Assembly (NCBI GenBank): GCA_003342895.1
Contig: PTFA01000275.1
Coordinates: 806,001-870,000, forward strand
Direction of reading: 5' to 3'
Source: Casuarius casuarius
Taxonomy: Eukaryota; Chordata; Aves; Casuariiformes; Casuariidae
Length of the DNA stretch: 64,000 nt
Position 1 is the stretch's first letter. Each line of letters starts with the position of its first letter. The notes beneath the pieces are model-generated. The model saw only the letters and a program-made list of their open reading frames with translations. It was not told the origin of the DNA and made no database searches. Both the position numbers and the translations under genes were made by a program. Positions 1-15,603 of the stretch are shown piece after piece.

Positions 1-748
1 AATAGTACAATAGGTACATGTCCAAGCAGAGAAATGGAAATATTCAGTGTAACACCTTTTAGGTTTTGGTTTCAAGTCAGTGGAACTGTGGCTATCTTTC
101 TCTACAATAGTAACAGGTTGGATGCAATAGGAGACCATTAGTAAATCCAGTCTTTTAGTGAGGAGGTGCTGACATCTACTCTATGTTCAGTTCAGAAATA
201 CCACTTCTCTGACTCAATGTCAAAAAGTTAATAAATACATTTTTCAAAAAAAGTAGCAAATATGCAGAATGGGGATGACAAGGATAAAGAATAACAGGGC
301 TACTAAAAATTAAGTTAGAATTCTGACAGAAGAAATAGTGAATTATCTCCACTAATTACCCGTCATTCAAGAGTTCAGTTATGCTACCAAGCCTCCTTGC
401 CTTCAACTCGTAGCCCTCCACTATTGCATTTGCATCCTTTCATTGCCTTCCTATGAAAAAAAAAAATATTTCTGTTTTATAACCTTTGGGTTCTGCAGCT
501 AGTTTTCATAGGACAGCTTATTCATTTAAGTTTTTGCTGGCTATTCCATACTAATGTACACATGACAGGAACCAAAATTATGAAGTATAAGTCAATAATA
601 GCAAGAAAACTCTGACATTAGCATTGAAAATTTTCACAAGAACAGTCTAATATAAGACCTATTTAAAATTTATTAAAACAGCCAATCAGAAATTGCCTAT
701 AATTAAATGCTCTATGAAATTTTATGCAGAAATATTCTTTAAACATTA

Positions 749-751
<3 letters not shown>

Positions 752-777
<26 letters not shown>
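752..777. repeat. poly(A), 26 bases
   Basis: Pure A run. Shorter homopolymers of 15-18 bases occur at 956-971, 7189-7206, 13204-13218, 15138-15153 and 27885-27902. Confidence 0.95.
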
Positions 778-779
<2 letters not shown>

Positions 780-1270
780 TTGTGCCACTGCAGATTGTTT
801 CAGATATAGCCATAGTGGTAGAAATCCAATCACACCTAGATGTTACTTTTTTATTAATATGCATGTGTTATGTAGAAGAAAATTATATCTTTGTGGTTAC
901 GAAAAGCATCACAATTGACAGTTGATGTATTTGTTTTCCTCATTTCTTGTTTATTAAAAAAAAAAAAAAAAGCCAATTACCATGCCTGTATTTCCTAATT
1001 TTAAGGATTACTCTTTACATAGACTTCTTGACTACCCGGGCTGCCATAGAGCCTGGCTGAGAGGTCAGTTCTGGATACTCTACACAAGCCAGATAGAAAA
1101 AAATTACTCATGAGTGTGAACATGCATGTTTTCATGAACAGTGTTTGCAATGTACCTGCTGAAAATTAAGCAACTGAAGCATAGTTTTGTCCTAAAATCT
1201 AAAACTTCTGAAAACCTCATTCACCACTTCTAGATACTAAATAACACTCTTTCCCTCTTTCTTTCTGTTT

Positions 1271-1354
1271 GTATGTATACACGTGCACGCACACACACAC
1301 ACAGTAAATATATATATGTGTATATGTATGTATATGCATGCATGTATGTATATA
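1271..1354. repeat. compound (CA)/(TA)/(GTAT) microsatellite
   Basis: Alternating purine-pyrimidine sequence: a short (AC)n, then TATATATGTG and GTATGTAT/GCATGCAT units. The short open frame over it is low complexity, not a gene. Confidence 0.9.
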
Positions 1355-3302
1355 GTTACGTCTTTAGTTATAAAAGTGCAATTACGGATCATTTAAAAGT
1401 GAAAGTGGAAAGGATAAATTCTTATTTAGTCATCTGCATTTCCCGTTACCGGCAGGGATGTTTTTGCCACAATTGTACAATAGGATATGAAAGTCCATTC
1501 AAGGCTAGGGGAAGAAAAGAAAATTCAAGCAAGCATTTTACAGCAATTCCTGAAAAGCATGAAAATGGCACATTATTTCACTTGGCTTCATAAGGTAAAG
1601 CTGCACCTGGGTAATACTTGCTAATGTGACTGGAACATATGCAGCAAGATACAAAGTCCCATTGACCTTAGCAGCATTTCAGAAGTAGCAGAATGAACAG
1701 CTTTTGAAAAATGTCATCAATGTATTATGTATAAAACAGATCTGTATTCCACTTGAGTGTCAGTCATGCATGACTTTCTGTTCCTCTGCTATCTTCACTC
1801 AGCACAGGCAAGGAAAGTTAATTTCCATTTATTGTTTTTTTTCCTACAGTGCAACAGCTTTTTAAATAATGTCCTAGGGAAATACTGAGAAAACACAAAA
1901 CTGGGCCAGCGAGTTCTCAAGGTTAGGAGTAAAAATTTCCTTGGATGACACAATTTGGAAAAGCTGTGTGCATCTTGAGAAAAACACGTAATCAGAAAGT
2001 ACGAAGCTATCATGCCAGATTTTGTGGCTGATGGTCTTCACAATAAATACAGCAGGAGGCATATGATATGGTGAATAATGATACAGTCTTACTCATTTAG
2101 CTGGAATAGCTTATGAAGGTGCCACTATCCTCCTCAGCTGGAATTTACTGTCGCAACAGCTGTGACCTCCAAATAAACCATGTGATTACTCCAAATCCAT
2201 CCCAGTGCAAGGTCAAAGGGTTACCTTAAATGACTGCTGAATTTAATGTCTGATGACTATTTTTTGTTCTATATATTAGGAGTCTCATCTGATGTACAAT
2301 TAACAGTGCAGAATTGCCTTCGTAACTGGTAGACAGTGTGGGAAATTTTTTGAAATTCTTCCTTGAATTTATTTAATTGGGATATTATAGGAAACACTTC
2401 ATCTCATCAGCAGATGTCTTCTGTAAATTAAATAAATTCCCTCTACAGTCAGGAGGGAGACACCTACCCACCCTGGATTTAGGATGGTTCGCACCCATAG
2501 AGGTATTTACCATTTGTGATTATTTTAAAAAGTAAAAAATTTATGTTTTGAAATGTGGATGGTATTTTAAATTTGTCAGTTACTGAAAAATAATTAAATT
2601 TTGTCTCTAATGCTATAGAGCTTTTTTTTCAGCAATGCCTTTATCATATAGAAATAAAACATATGATAGTGTGTGAAACTGTATGGTTCTTTATGCCACA
2701 GATTCCTGATGCTTTACGAAACTTCCTGGATTACTAGAAACACCTCCTTAGGAATGTAATATATAAATTAAAGGGTGAAATTGTTTGATGGTGTGAAAGA
2801 AGTCATGCTAGGTATTCGTAAAGTTGTTCTGGCTGTAAAGATCTGTAAGTTATGCCTCTCATGAGGTCTGCGGATTTTGTAAATAGGTAAGAGAACAAGG
2901 TATCAGAACAAGGCTGTGCTATATATATTGCTGCTTTTATTAGGTTTGTATACTCAGTAGCCATACGTTCATTTAGACTGATATTGCCCCTGAGGTGGAA
3001 GTTCTGCACAGGCAGAGCACACTGACCTGTAGGGCTGTCTGTCATTTGTGATAAATATTAAATCAAAATTTCTTTGAAATGCTGTCATGGATGCAGAAAA
3101 AAAAAAAAGAAAAAAAATCTGTGTTATGTAATTTATGATATCTACATCTTGGGGCTGAGAATATTATGAAACCTAACCGAGGTAGAAATTTCTGTGGGTG
3201 TATGTGTATACATGTGCAGTCTCTTTGTCTGGCAGGCTAGCTATGTTTTTTTGGAATGTTTTCAAAAATTAAGTCAATATTACTAGAGAAAACATATACA
3301 TA

Positions 3303-3320
3303 AAACAACAACAACAACAA
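3303..3320. repeat. (CAA)n microsatellite
   Basis: Five to six CAA units. Confidence 0.8.
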
Positions 3321-6174
3321 GAGTTCTTTCATGTCCTTTAAGCATTGATTAGACCAACGTGCTGTGAGAATATTAAGCAGACGTAGGCCAATGTGTTGAC
3401 ACAATAAATACTTCTTTGGGGTCATTTAAAACAACTGGAATCCATCATGCTACTGCTTTATGGGGGAAAAAAAATCCATATTATTGGTACTTTTGGCCTC
3501 AAGGGGTGCCTAAAGATCTTTCAACACTTCTGCTAAGTTACCTGCTCATTTCTCAAAATGAGTTTTGAGTAGTTTTATCCTGTTGTGAAGCAAAACTGGT
3601 ACACCTACAAGCTGAGTAGGCAGCCCTCCTTTTGGAACTGCTGAGCTGACACCAGAAAAGGCAGATGATCAGCCAGGAAAGGCACAAACTGCAGAATGAA
3701 AACTTTAGTAGCTTGTAAATGGTGAATGAAGGAAAGAGAAGATTGAAGGAAAGGAAGAAGGAGGATAACCCTGAATTTCAAATAGCTGTTTTGTCTTTCT
3801 AAAATTATCCTCTCTACTTCCAGACTTAACAGAAAAAGCACTTACTATTCTCAAAATGATGAGTTTTATTTCAAAAGTCATAAAAATAAATTTAATATAG
3901 ACATTATTGTATGTCACAACAATAAAGGAACACATTGAAAAAAAATAACATTACTGTCAAAGAGACATTTGTAGTCTCCATTAATATCACCATCTCAAAA
4001 AATCAGGCTATTTCTTTGAATATCTAAATGTGGATTGACGATACCTAATCTTGGGCAACCAAGTTTAAAAAATATATATATATTTATATATTCTGTAAGA
4101 GATTTGATGCATTCTTACAGGCTGTAGAGTTAAAAACTAAATTTACCCTTCTGAGGAGAAACAATTTTAAAAATTACAAACATAATTTACAAAAAGAAAA
4201 TTGGATACATCTGAATTAATATTTATGTGACACACAATTATACTGTATACAGTCAGACATGACTCCCTTATTCCTGTGTGGGAAATCCAGACAGAAATAG
4301 CAGTGAATGCATAGCACGCTTTACGCATTTGCATGGGTTGCTTGGGTGTCAGGAAACCTGGATGATGTCTGGGAGCCTCCCAATCACTCCTCCAAGGTAC
4401 TAACAGCAAGGGGAAACTGCAGCTCCCTGCGAAGTCTTTTACTGCCAATAGCATGTACGGTATGTCATATAAACACACAAGGAAAACTGAATAGAACTGA
4501 GAAAGTTTGGGATAAAACTTTTCTAAAATCTGCTAGGTTAATTTCAAGCAAGTATGTTGAATAATCAAAGACCTTTCCAGAAGTATCAAGTACAGAGGCC
4601 TGGGCTTTTATGTATACAGATATGTAAATGAGTAAACGCATTTATATTCATATATATAAAATTTAATTAATGTTCCCAGTAGACATAAAAAAATCACAGA
4701 TGCAAGTCAGAAGTAGGAAAATATTTTATAACTAAAAAGGATCTGGAATATATCAAGACACAAAAAAAGAGTATCTCCACATCACATGGAAGAAAAACAA
4801 TAAAGAAATAAGAAGCAAAATACATGGTAGAATTGAGAAGTAAAAACAAATGGAGAGAAGATATATGAGTTAACAGGAAGGTGTGAAATATCACTTCTCC
4901 TATACGAGGGAAAATTGGAAAATCAGTTGTGGTGATGAAGGTTATAACTGATGTTCATACATAATCAAGGAACAATTGGAAACTAATTTACTTAAGGAAC
5001 AAAACCAAACCCCTTCAAATATATATATACACATATGTATTAAAAAAAATAGCTATACTTATAGAGACATAGCATACTACCTGCATCTTGGTAGAACATC
5101 TCAAGAAAAATGAAGGACCTGGTAAATAATCTGTTCTCCCTTTGCTCTACATGAACCTCTCCTGGTGACATCAGCGAGAAAATACACTTAGGCTATCTGT
5201 AGGATCAGAATAACACAACACTGATTACAGGAAACTTTCTGCTTGAAAAAGCATGCTTCTGCTTTCAAAATGTATCCCCACAATGTCACTGATAACACTG
5301 AAGAATTAAAATGCTAACTTTTTACTGAAGAAAAAAAGGTGGGTGCTTCCATCCATTTCATTTTAGGTAATGTGGAAAGATTTTATTTAACATCCCATGT
5401 ATTTTAATGGCTTACTATACAGGAAAATGCAACCACAGACCAATTACCCTGACTGTTGAAGGCTTTCGTATGGGTGTATACAGTTCTGAGTCTTTGTGCC
5501 CAAATCTAAGAGGAGGCTTTAAAAATCTTTTTTTTTTCTTTTTCTTTTTGGGGAAGAGGGTATCTTTCAGAGAAGACTGTGGAATATCTATGAATCCCAA
5601 GAAACATAGCCATTCATAATGTATTACAAGTAAAATCTTAAGATTACAATCAGAGCTATAAGGCATAAAGGTGAACTGAACTTGATGGATTGCAGAATTA
5701 GTATTTTAGATCCCTATATAGTATATGAATAAATTTAGGTGCTGAGGTCCAAATAGGTGACCCAGAAAGTTCTCATTTCAGTAGCTAGCTAATCTGAGAA
5801 GTGCTTACTGTTCACAGTGTGTCCTCTGTATTTAGACCGGTAAATCTATAGGCACCAACACTCCACTTAGGCTATTAGATGGGCCCAAAAGTCCTCAGAG
5901 GTATGTCATTTGGTAGCTGTGGGGCTAACAATTGAAACCAGAGCAAAGCATGTGTCATTTCATCAAAAGACACAGATAATGATGCCTAGAAAGTAACAAA
6001 CCTAACTGCTCATTCAGCTGCTTTCTCCAATCTAACGTGGATAAAGACAAGACTGCAAACTCTGAGAGCAGTGAGCATAAATTTGTTTTTTTCCATCACT
6101 TTGCATAGTTCAGCATCATGTTGCTACTTATTTCATGTCCTTATGACTCTGTCAATTTTGTTATTTCTGATGCA

Positions 6175-6232
6175 GTGATATACTTGTAGAGAAATGTATA
6201 TGATATACTTGTATGTGATATACTTGTAGAGA
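6175..6232. repeat. short direct repeats of TGATATACTTGTA
   Basis: GTGATATACTTGTAGAGA occurs twice exactly (6175-6192 and 6215-6232) with a third partial copy between (6201-6213). This is a small local duplication. Confidence 0.85.
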
Positions 6233-7856
6233 GAGCCTATTCAGGCTATTCTCTAAGATGTGAGTTTGCACTTCAGCAAACTGAAAACAGTGGTAGGAAA
6301 TCCCGATTTCCTATTTCTGAGGTAAATTCTCTAAACAGCAAAAAAAAATTATAGGTATAGTGCCTTTCTTCATATGTATTTCACACCATATTTTGAAAAA
6401 AAAACCCCTCAATATTGCTCAACTAGTTGTCTAACCAGATGAAAGGCTCCCATGAATGGACAGAGGTATTAAATGTGTTGGTCTGACTCAATTACTGGAT
6501 TTCAGAGTTGGGACTTCAGGTTTATGTTAGCAGTTCACATGCTAACTTCACCCCTTCCAGTCCCCTGTAGAGCCTATACAACCACCTTCTAAGTACAGAG
6601 ATGCTTTAGTTGCTACTCTGCTTTGCTTTCGGAAAAACCCGAATGTGTGATGAATTTCAGCTATACTGTCTGTATGACAAAGCATGTTGTCAATTAGTGT
6701 CTCATATTTCTGCACTCACTTATTATGTGCATGTAAATCAGCTATTCAGACAAGCATTTTTAATATATGCATTTGAAAAAAAGGTTTTACACCCTCACAT
6801 CAATACACATTAAAGTTTAATTATGTGGAAACTCAACTACCCTTATCAGCAGTAAATTTAAAATTATCTTTGTATGCTGAATGTTGAAGTGAGGTAGTTA
6901 GGTAACCACACCTAGCTAGGTAACCCTATAGTTATGCAACCACAGTGTTCATAGAGAAGGAAATGTTTCACAATTGTTTTTGAAACTTAGTGACAAAGAT
7001 TAACATTCAGAGATACTGATAATATGACATCGAACATGAGAAGAAAGCCTGTTATAAGAGCAGGTTAACCTTTAACAGTTTTCATGCATTTTACATTTTG
7101 AAGACGTTGCTAACTTAAGAAACATTAAATCCTCTCTGGAATTTTGTTTCACATTTATTTTTGCAAACTTATTTCATATAATAAATGCAAAAAAAAAAAA
7201 AAAAAAGTGGCTATTTAAAGATATTTTTGCTTTTAGATAGCCACAAGCTAAACAGCTAGTGTCTTTGCAGAATTGTGCCATATAGGCCAGCCCCCACATA
7301 ATCCATCCTCTTCCAGTAACACACGCCATGCTATTGTCTGTGGTTTTACTTTTCCTTTCATATTACACACCTACTAGATAACACTCACTTCGAACAGCTT
7401 TAATTTGGGATCCAGAATGAATTCTAAAATTTATATTTTACACCTTATCTTTGCTCAGTAACAGCAAAGTCCTAGTGCATGGTGAAGTGCAATCACACTC
7501 TAAATTGTGGACCATATTGTTATTTTTGCACATAATTATTCTGAATATGTAAATTAATCTCTCATTCATTATAAATTTCAGAATTCAGGATATTTTTATA
7601 CTCATTTTCCTTCCTTTAGGCATGCTCTGCGACTTTTATTTATTTAGTAGCAACTTACTTGTGACTCACCATATTATCCAAGGAAAGTTTATTGTAATGT
7701 ATAGATATAGAAGCTTACAATAAGGAATTGGATGTTATAATACAAAACTAATAGAATACAGATACTGTAAATTCTAATTTATTTATCCTTTTAAAAGTTC
7801 AAAAATAGCTTCCAAAATTCTCTACTTAGCTAACCATTTCTATGCGAGTGTTATTT

Positions 7857-7882
7857 GTTTGTTTTGTTTTGTTTTGTTTTTT
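7857..7882. repeat. (GTTTT)n microsatellite
   Basis: Four GTTTT units bounded by T-rich sequence. Confidence 0.85.
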
Positions 7883-10800
7883 ACCTGGTAAGTACCACAA
7901 GAAATGTTTATTTGTACATTGATTCATTCATCCATATTTATCCAAGAACTAATATCTTTTTTCATAAAAATCCCTTTACAAAAAAGTACATAGTTGTATA
8001 TGGCAATCATTTTAGCTTTCTAATGCATATGTTAATGAAATTCAAATGAATAAAAAGAGTACTTGCCTAGGACAGTTATCACAATATAAAAAAGTCCTGT
8101 CAACAGAATGATGCAGTCATTAGTACGCACTATAAAACTAAATGTCTGTATTATTACTAATTATGTGTAAATAACGAACATACTTAAAATTCACAGTTAT
8201 GTGATGGAAAATATGCATGCACTTAACATCACTTTGATGAGACTGGTATAAATTATAGATAAGATACACTGAAAACAGTGAGACAAAAAACATATTCCAT
8301 ACGGCCCAAGTGATTCAAAATAGAATTTATCAGCCAACGATATTAACTAGTATGAGCATCTACTTCTGCAATATGTAGTATTCTTTGCACATATGGAATA
8401 CATTTATAGTCTTGCTAGTCACTATTTTTTCCTCTGATGTTGTAACTTTACATCTCTCCCATTTAAAGATCTTGTCCATTTTTAGTTGAAGTGAATGGGA
8501 GTCTTTAGATGGAGTTCAAAGGTTTCTGTTATAGTTCAATAAATATAAAGACACATGTTTGGTTTGAGACTTAAGTGCTGTACATAATATACATATCATC
8601 TGTACATATGTGTAATAGACCTGATACATTGGAAATTCTCCTGTTAACTTCAATGGCTTTTGGTCAGGCATTGTAAGTATATTATATCAGAAAGCTAGCT
8701 AAATTCAGATCTTCCAAATTCAGATATTCCTATGCCTGAAAAGTTCTTTGCATATACCCCATCGTACCGCATAGTGTAACAGGCTCATATTATGCTTGTG
8801 CCTCTATTATATACATGCAATAAATATTCTGCGTGGATTTGAGCAGGTTGACAGTGAAACTTGGTATTTGCTATTTTGACGGTGGATAGAGGTACTCTTT
8901 TCATTGTCAACAGCAAAAGCCCACTCTCATCACAACATGGCACATCTGTCTAATCACCCAGGGAAAAATGATATGAATGTAACCTGCCAGTAAATATCAA
9001 AATACAGTTGTACCTAAAGTCATGAAAATGTACTTTCTCATATGCTGTCACCTATCCAAAATATTGAATGAAAGAAAATGTTGCACATAGCAAAACTTGA
9101 TGAAGAAGAAAAAAGTTGAGCTAATCTGTTAGCCCTTTTCCTATTCTCAGAAGTGCCAAGTGGAACTTTTAACCCTTATTTTTCAAAGTGATGCACCAGT
9201 TTTGTTTCCTTTTAGTGTTCCTTTTCCATTAAAGAAAATGTTTGAGCAATGCCTTCGCATATTTCTTTGAAAAATCAAGATCAAGATACTGATACATAGG
9301 GTGGTTCTGAATGAGGCATCTTTTTCTGTTTTTAATGGAATTTATTTGTGTTTCATGTTGATGCTTAAAAAAAAGGAAAAAAAAAAGATTTTTCTTTGAA
9401 GTTATTATGGAATATCTCAGTCCTTGAAAAGTTAGGAAGAAAATATTACTTAAACATATGCTCTTTCTGTTGAACCAGAATATCAGGAAACTCCCTATCA
9501 CTAGATTTTGTCTTCAGGCATTTGAGGCTTAAAAGTACGTTTCTCAGTACTGACTCTGCAGTAGGCTGACCAATGTAGCAGAGAAAGCCATTTGCTATGG
9601 AAGGCTATTAAAAGTAAAATAAATTCTGCAGTGGTAAGTTGCAGTAAGATGACTTGGACATGTCCTCTTTTCGCCTACAGACTTCTGAGCCAAATTCACT
9701 TGAAAATTGTTAAGATCTAGTCTCTCTTCCCTGTTCATTTTAAATATAAGGGCTGTGATTCCACACAGTCACAGAAACATAGATATCCTCAGCAGACTGC
9801 TTTGTCCTTCCTCAAGTTCATAACAATGTGAGAGACTCAGGCACTTGATGGCTTGTCTCTACTCTTTGCTCCCGTTTTGACTACAAAAATAAAAGCATGC
9901 ATGTGCATCTATAGAAATATGTCTCACTGAGCTTATGATGTACTGACATAATTTAACACTGCAGCTAATCCATTTATACTGAACACTTGTAAACTACTTT
10001 TTTACAACTACTATATATGTATTTTTAGATAAATCTTCCTTTTTTTTTTCTTTTCTCCCCAACTGTGAAATTTCATCACATAGCCCTAAAATCTTCAGTG
10101 TGACTGGGTTGCATCATGGCCAATATTTTTGCTCTGTGGATAATGTAGTCACCCAAAGTCAAGCTTTTAAAATGCTTTCATATTGTACTACATTGTTCAA
10201 ATATATTCACTCTCTTCTCCTCATCCAGCACCACTTGTATATGCCTGAACAGACTCTTTAAGGTTTTATTTTTCCTACGTGATTCCCTACCTCTGATACT
10301 AAGATGTTCAGTATTTGCCATATATAATCATGACCCAAACTCAGACACCTTTGTAATATAATTCCACTCATTTTCTTGAGAAGAGATTCCAGAGAAAGAG
10401 AATTGTATTGGAGAAGCCCTCCTCTTCCTGCAAGCAGTAAAAACACTTTGATGCATCCTTGTACAAGAATCTAGATAAAGAAGGACGTAAAAGGAGTTTT
10501 CTGTCACGTCTGTTGTGATTCAGCCTGCAAATTACTCAAATTTAGGTATTTCCATACAGATGAAGAAGGTGCCTAATACCTCACGATTAACTCATATCTA
10601 GGTACACTTTGACCACCCACAAGCAGGCATGAGAGGCACTTGGAGAGGGGTCCCCAAAGACCTTTCGAATGGTACTCGAGGCCAATGCGCTAGCAGCTGA
10701 GTTCTTCTGCCTCTTTACTCAAGGAACAGAACCTACTGTTCTCCATGTCACCAACCGGTGCTTGCGCACGCCACTTTTTTTTTTCCTCTGTCTTAGCCCA

Positions 10801-13800
10801 GCAAGTTACACATTCAGAGCAAAGTGTGTCTATCTTAATCAGGCTACGTTGGTCAAGTTTCAAAACTAAAAGAAACTGATAGGAACTAAAGAATAAAATA
10901 AGCACAAACCTAAGAGAATGCTAGGAACACCAGATATTAAAGGCAGAATAAGAAAGGAAGCAAAGCCATAGGTCAGACTTGTACAATTACCTAACGTAAA
11001 TTGGTCCACACTTTCACTGGAGTGAATTATTTTTACTTAGTTTCCCCGTTCAATGCAGTCAATGGGAGCCAATTGCTCATCACTTATTTACATGCCTGAA
11101 TAATAAAATAAACCCAAGACTTTTTAAATGAAAAGTAAGTCCCTTCATTTCTGGACATTTTATCAGTGTTTTCCTCAAAATTTGACTTTTCTAAGGAACA
11201 CTGAAGTGATTCCCCGAAGGGTACTACTTCAGACTATTTCTTTTATTTTAGCTTACTCTTCCAGTTTTACATGTGTTTCCTTACTAAATTTAAATTGTGT
11301 CTGTGTATCATCTCCATTCTATTAAGAGGCTAAGATCAATACTGAAACAAAGTGAAAACCCATACAAATTTAGAGGGAGACTGGAGATAAGCAGAGAGGT
11401 TGTAAAAAATTAAATACTGTACAAGTAATAACTATTTTAATTGACAAATTCTGACAGGCCCTCACTGGGCCTATCTGTCCTTTTACTGTATTTCTGCTTC
11501 TCCACCTGAGTGAACTGAGTATCTCAGGCACATGAAAAAAGGCATGAAATTTCACAGGCTTTTCCTTATAACAGTCATCTCTGACTGTCCCTCACACTGC
11601 ATCAAGCTTCATCTTTGTCTTTATTCTAGAAATTAAGCTTATGCATAAATGTTGTAAATGCATTATAAGTCAGAAATAATAGAGTTTCATCACTGTCCAG
11701 GAAGGGTGATGTGAAGTTGCATCAGCTGCTAAAAGCCAGAAGTTCCATTTTGATGGTATATCTCAAATATAGATTAAAATATTTGTGGAAGAAAATGATG
11801 AATTCAGGACCTAGAAAATTTTAGCTAAACATAGCAAAGACTCACCAAATTATAAAACCACTCTGATAGTGAATATAGCACAGGTAAAAAGCACAACTGA
11901 ATATTTCCAATAAAGGAAAAATATAGATTTTTTATGGAAAGAAAAATAAGTCACTAGCCAATCATTTCTATATCTGGAACTTGGTATAATGTTGAATTGA
12001 CAAATGTGTAAGCTTAATCTAGCTATAGAAAAGTTGTGTTATCAGCAGCAATCAATACTTATTCAACATACTTCAAGTTGCTCTTGTGAACAAAGTAAGT
12101 TAATCACATTTGCAAATAGTAGGGGCAGTAGAAGAATGAATGATAATATCCGAAAAGATTTCAAGCTTCAGATGACACATTTACTGCAATAGTATAAACT
12201 TTGCAAGTCAGTTGTGTCAAATTATACCTATTCATGCTAAAGTATTAACAGATAATAGTGGCAGGCTATTGGAAGGGCTTCAACTTAAGACAAGTGCATG
12301 AAAATTAAGCTCTGATTCACTTGATAACTTGATAACTCATGTTGATTTTTTATGGTATAGGTGTCCAGGCAATATCAATGTTAGGGCAAATGTGCTGAGA
12401 GGTACATATTCCTGAGTAACAGACTGAATACAAAATAGAATTAGATTATACATATACTTGCTGGTTTATCTACCAAGAAACAGTTGGTATAAAGGTACTT
12501 AGCCTAAAAGCACAGTATCCTGACAACAGTAAATACATCTGTAAACTTTTGTCACTCAAATTTTCTGCTGATCTGCAGCTCTGTGAACAATAATGAAAGC
12601 AGAATGTCTTAACTTTTGGCAACATGCAGAAGAAGCAGCAAAAATATATGGACTGTACTGGGAAAAAAACCCCTGATTTTTCTCACAATACTTGCTTCAT
12701 CAAATACTGTGAAAAGGTTTATTTGTTTAAGCATATGCACCTAAAGTTTTTTATAATTACAAAAAAAGAGGGAGAAAAACACTTTATTTTTTGACCTAGA
12801 AAGTAAATATTACAGTCTTTCATAAAGGATGGCTTTCAGGACACTCTTCTTGTCTTGTAGGAGTATAATATGCAAATCATTGTTTGAGTGTCCTCCCAGT
12901 GGAGAGAGTTTTTAACCAAAAAAGAAAGAATAAAGCTGTTCAATTACCTGTTAAAGATTTTGAATGCAAATATAAACCAAAATGTTAAAAGTGTTTCAGT
13001 GTGCTGTAGTTTTCAGATAGAAAGAGATTTGACTGGATTCAGAAAAGTTCTGCATGGATTTTTCTGGAATTCAATAGATTTATTAAAATACTGTACTCAA
13101 CTGATAGGTTTCCACAGCTTTACCAAGGGGCTTTTTCAAGTGGTACATCTAGTAGCTAGCAAAGTCAGTCTCTCCGCTCACAGGCACAACCATGGGCACT
13201 TAATTTTTTTTTTTTTTTAAGCAATAATTATGCCAAAATTTTGGTGCATGTTATTCTTCGGTTAGCTTCCATTCAGCTACTTTTTGGTATAATATGGTGT
13301 TCAAACACAGACGAACATAGATATCAAGAAAAATTATAAACCAGCTCAAGAACAAGTATTAGCTGGATAGTTGCATTTACTCATTTTGTTGAGTTTTGAG
13401 CTATATAGTTACTGGGGACATGAAAGAAGCACGAGAGGGACAGGACTACTTTCTGTCTATTTTAATAACTTCTCATTAAAATATTCAGAAAGCTCACTTG
13501 TTTTTTCCTGTTAATCTTTTCTGCCTAACAAAAAATGATGACTGCCTGTATCAATCGAATTCATATCTATATGTCTATGAAGTTCCCTTTTTTTTTTTTT
13601 ATTTCCTCAGTAGTAAAGCAGTAAAATAATTTACTTGGTTTTAAATTAGGCCCTGATAAATGTAAGACTTAAGTCTTGCATGGGGATTAAAAGCCATGTT
13701 CTGCTGGCATGACATTTTTTGCAAGATCGAGGTATTAATTTGTAGAGAAGTGTAGGAGAATGCACATGTGCATGCTGAGTCCCTGTACCAAAAAATCCTG

Positions 13801-14490
13801 AAATGCTTTTTTCACTGATGATATAAAACACATTTTGCTTTTTATTAAGATAATAAAATGGATGAGGCCACATTACAGATTAGTTGGCAGCACAATTTGT
13901 AATCCATACTATAAAATGAAGGTCTTTGGTTACCTAGATTCCGAAATGCATTTGAAAATATTATTTTCCCTTCTGTTTGAAGATCTTTAAAATAAAAATA
14001 AATGCTTTTGTATGTTAAAAATTGTGCTTTTCAGTGAAACATATGCTATGGTTTAGCCTGTAGAACAGTTTTCAGGGAATTAAACTCTAAATAATTGAAT
14101 TAATACTAAAAATCTGTCTGTTAGCTTGATACAAAGACAATCATTATGATGTGGAAACTTTGAAAATAATTTTAAATCTTAAATAGCTGTACAGATGAAT
14201 CTATCCAAGTTATATCATTATTACCCTAAAAAAATCCCATTGATTCAGACGCACACAATGTGAAATCAAACAAATGCGACGAATAAAGCTGAAACCCTTC
14301 ATTTGCTCTAACTTATTTTCTTCTTTTTATTCGTGGCTAAAAGGATACCTTAAAAGAACTAGTTGAAATATCTGGACATATTAATGTGGATGTTTTTCCT
14401 GGTATACTATCATTCCACCTCTTTGGGGTCCATGTGGAAGGGCTAAAACATCTCTTTCAAGAGCCAGCGTGGCATATTGGAATATACTAG

Positions 14491-14595
14491 CCCATTGCAC
14501 TTAATAATGTCTAATGAACAGTAAGAAAAGAATGTATTACCCCATTGCACCTAGTAATGAATGTCCAATGAACAGCAATAAGTAAATAAATAAGT
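14491..14595. repeat. tandem duplication of a ~50 bp unit
   Basis: CCCATTGCACTTAATAATG...CTAATGAACAGTAA is followed directly by CCCATTGCACCTAGTAATG...CCAATGAACAGCAA. The copies differ by a few substitutions and a short insertion, so the duplication is not recent. Confidence 0.85.
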
Positions 14596-15582
14596 AGAAA
14601 GGCACCATTTCTGTAACCTCTCAGTTCTCTGGGATAAGTTCCCAATATTCTGTAGACCTTCCTCCAAGTAAAACCCTAGTGAATTCATGTTACCCAGTTC
14701 TCTTCCTTTTATACAAGTGCACTCTGCTTTTTGGGCAACAAATCCTACTTACTTTGAAAAAGTTCTTCTAACAATGTATTACTTTTTTTTCATTCTCAAG
14801 AGCAAAATATAATCAAACAAGAATTCATCAAGCTAGATGGAATGTTCCTTTCTATAGAAAGCTAAATATTCCTTTTAATGATACTTTTTTTTTTTTTTTA
14901 TCTGCAGAAATATACTTATGATATGTACAAGAATCTGTAGTTGCCTGTCTTCTGATCTCCGATTTCTGTAACTTAACAGAGCATGATATACTTTGAGACA
15001 GGACACTTACATTATTTCTAATTTAAATATCTGCGGTACAACAACAGTGTTATCATGGTCTCTGAGGTTTTTTCCCATCAATCAAAATGGCCACTTCTTT
15101 ATCTGAACAAATTTAGGACCTGACTTTGAACACATAGTTTTTTTTTTTTTTTTCCACTTACAAAAATGGAAACAGAGGTAGGTGCCTAAGCCTCAGGAGC
15201 AATATTCACAGGTGAGACTTTACTTTGTTAAAATACACTGGCAGCAGGATGCATAGATAGTTATCCCTGTCTTTCTCTTCTCTCCCTGAACTCTTACATG
15301 GAATAGATAACCTCTTTGGGATTGTTTCACCAGCCCACAGACACCAGCATATACTACATTTTACCTATATTGTCCTTCATTCAAGGGAATCTCATATTTT
15401 GTGAAGGTCAGGAATAAGCTCATATTCCCATAGTTTCTTATAGAGACAGTTTTCCTCTTTTGGAAAATTAAAGTCTAAACTCTACCTCTGAAATGCCTCT
15501 GAAAGAATTCAGAGTACAGACAGAACCTGGCTTTCAAGATTCAGATATGGATTGTTTTAAGAGCTTCACTGAAATTGTTAGG

Positions 15583-15603
15583 TTTTTTTTTTTTTTTTTT
15601 TTT
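15583..15603. repeat. poly(T), 21 bases
   Basis: Pure T run in non-coding DNA. Confidence 0.95.
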
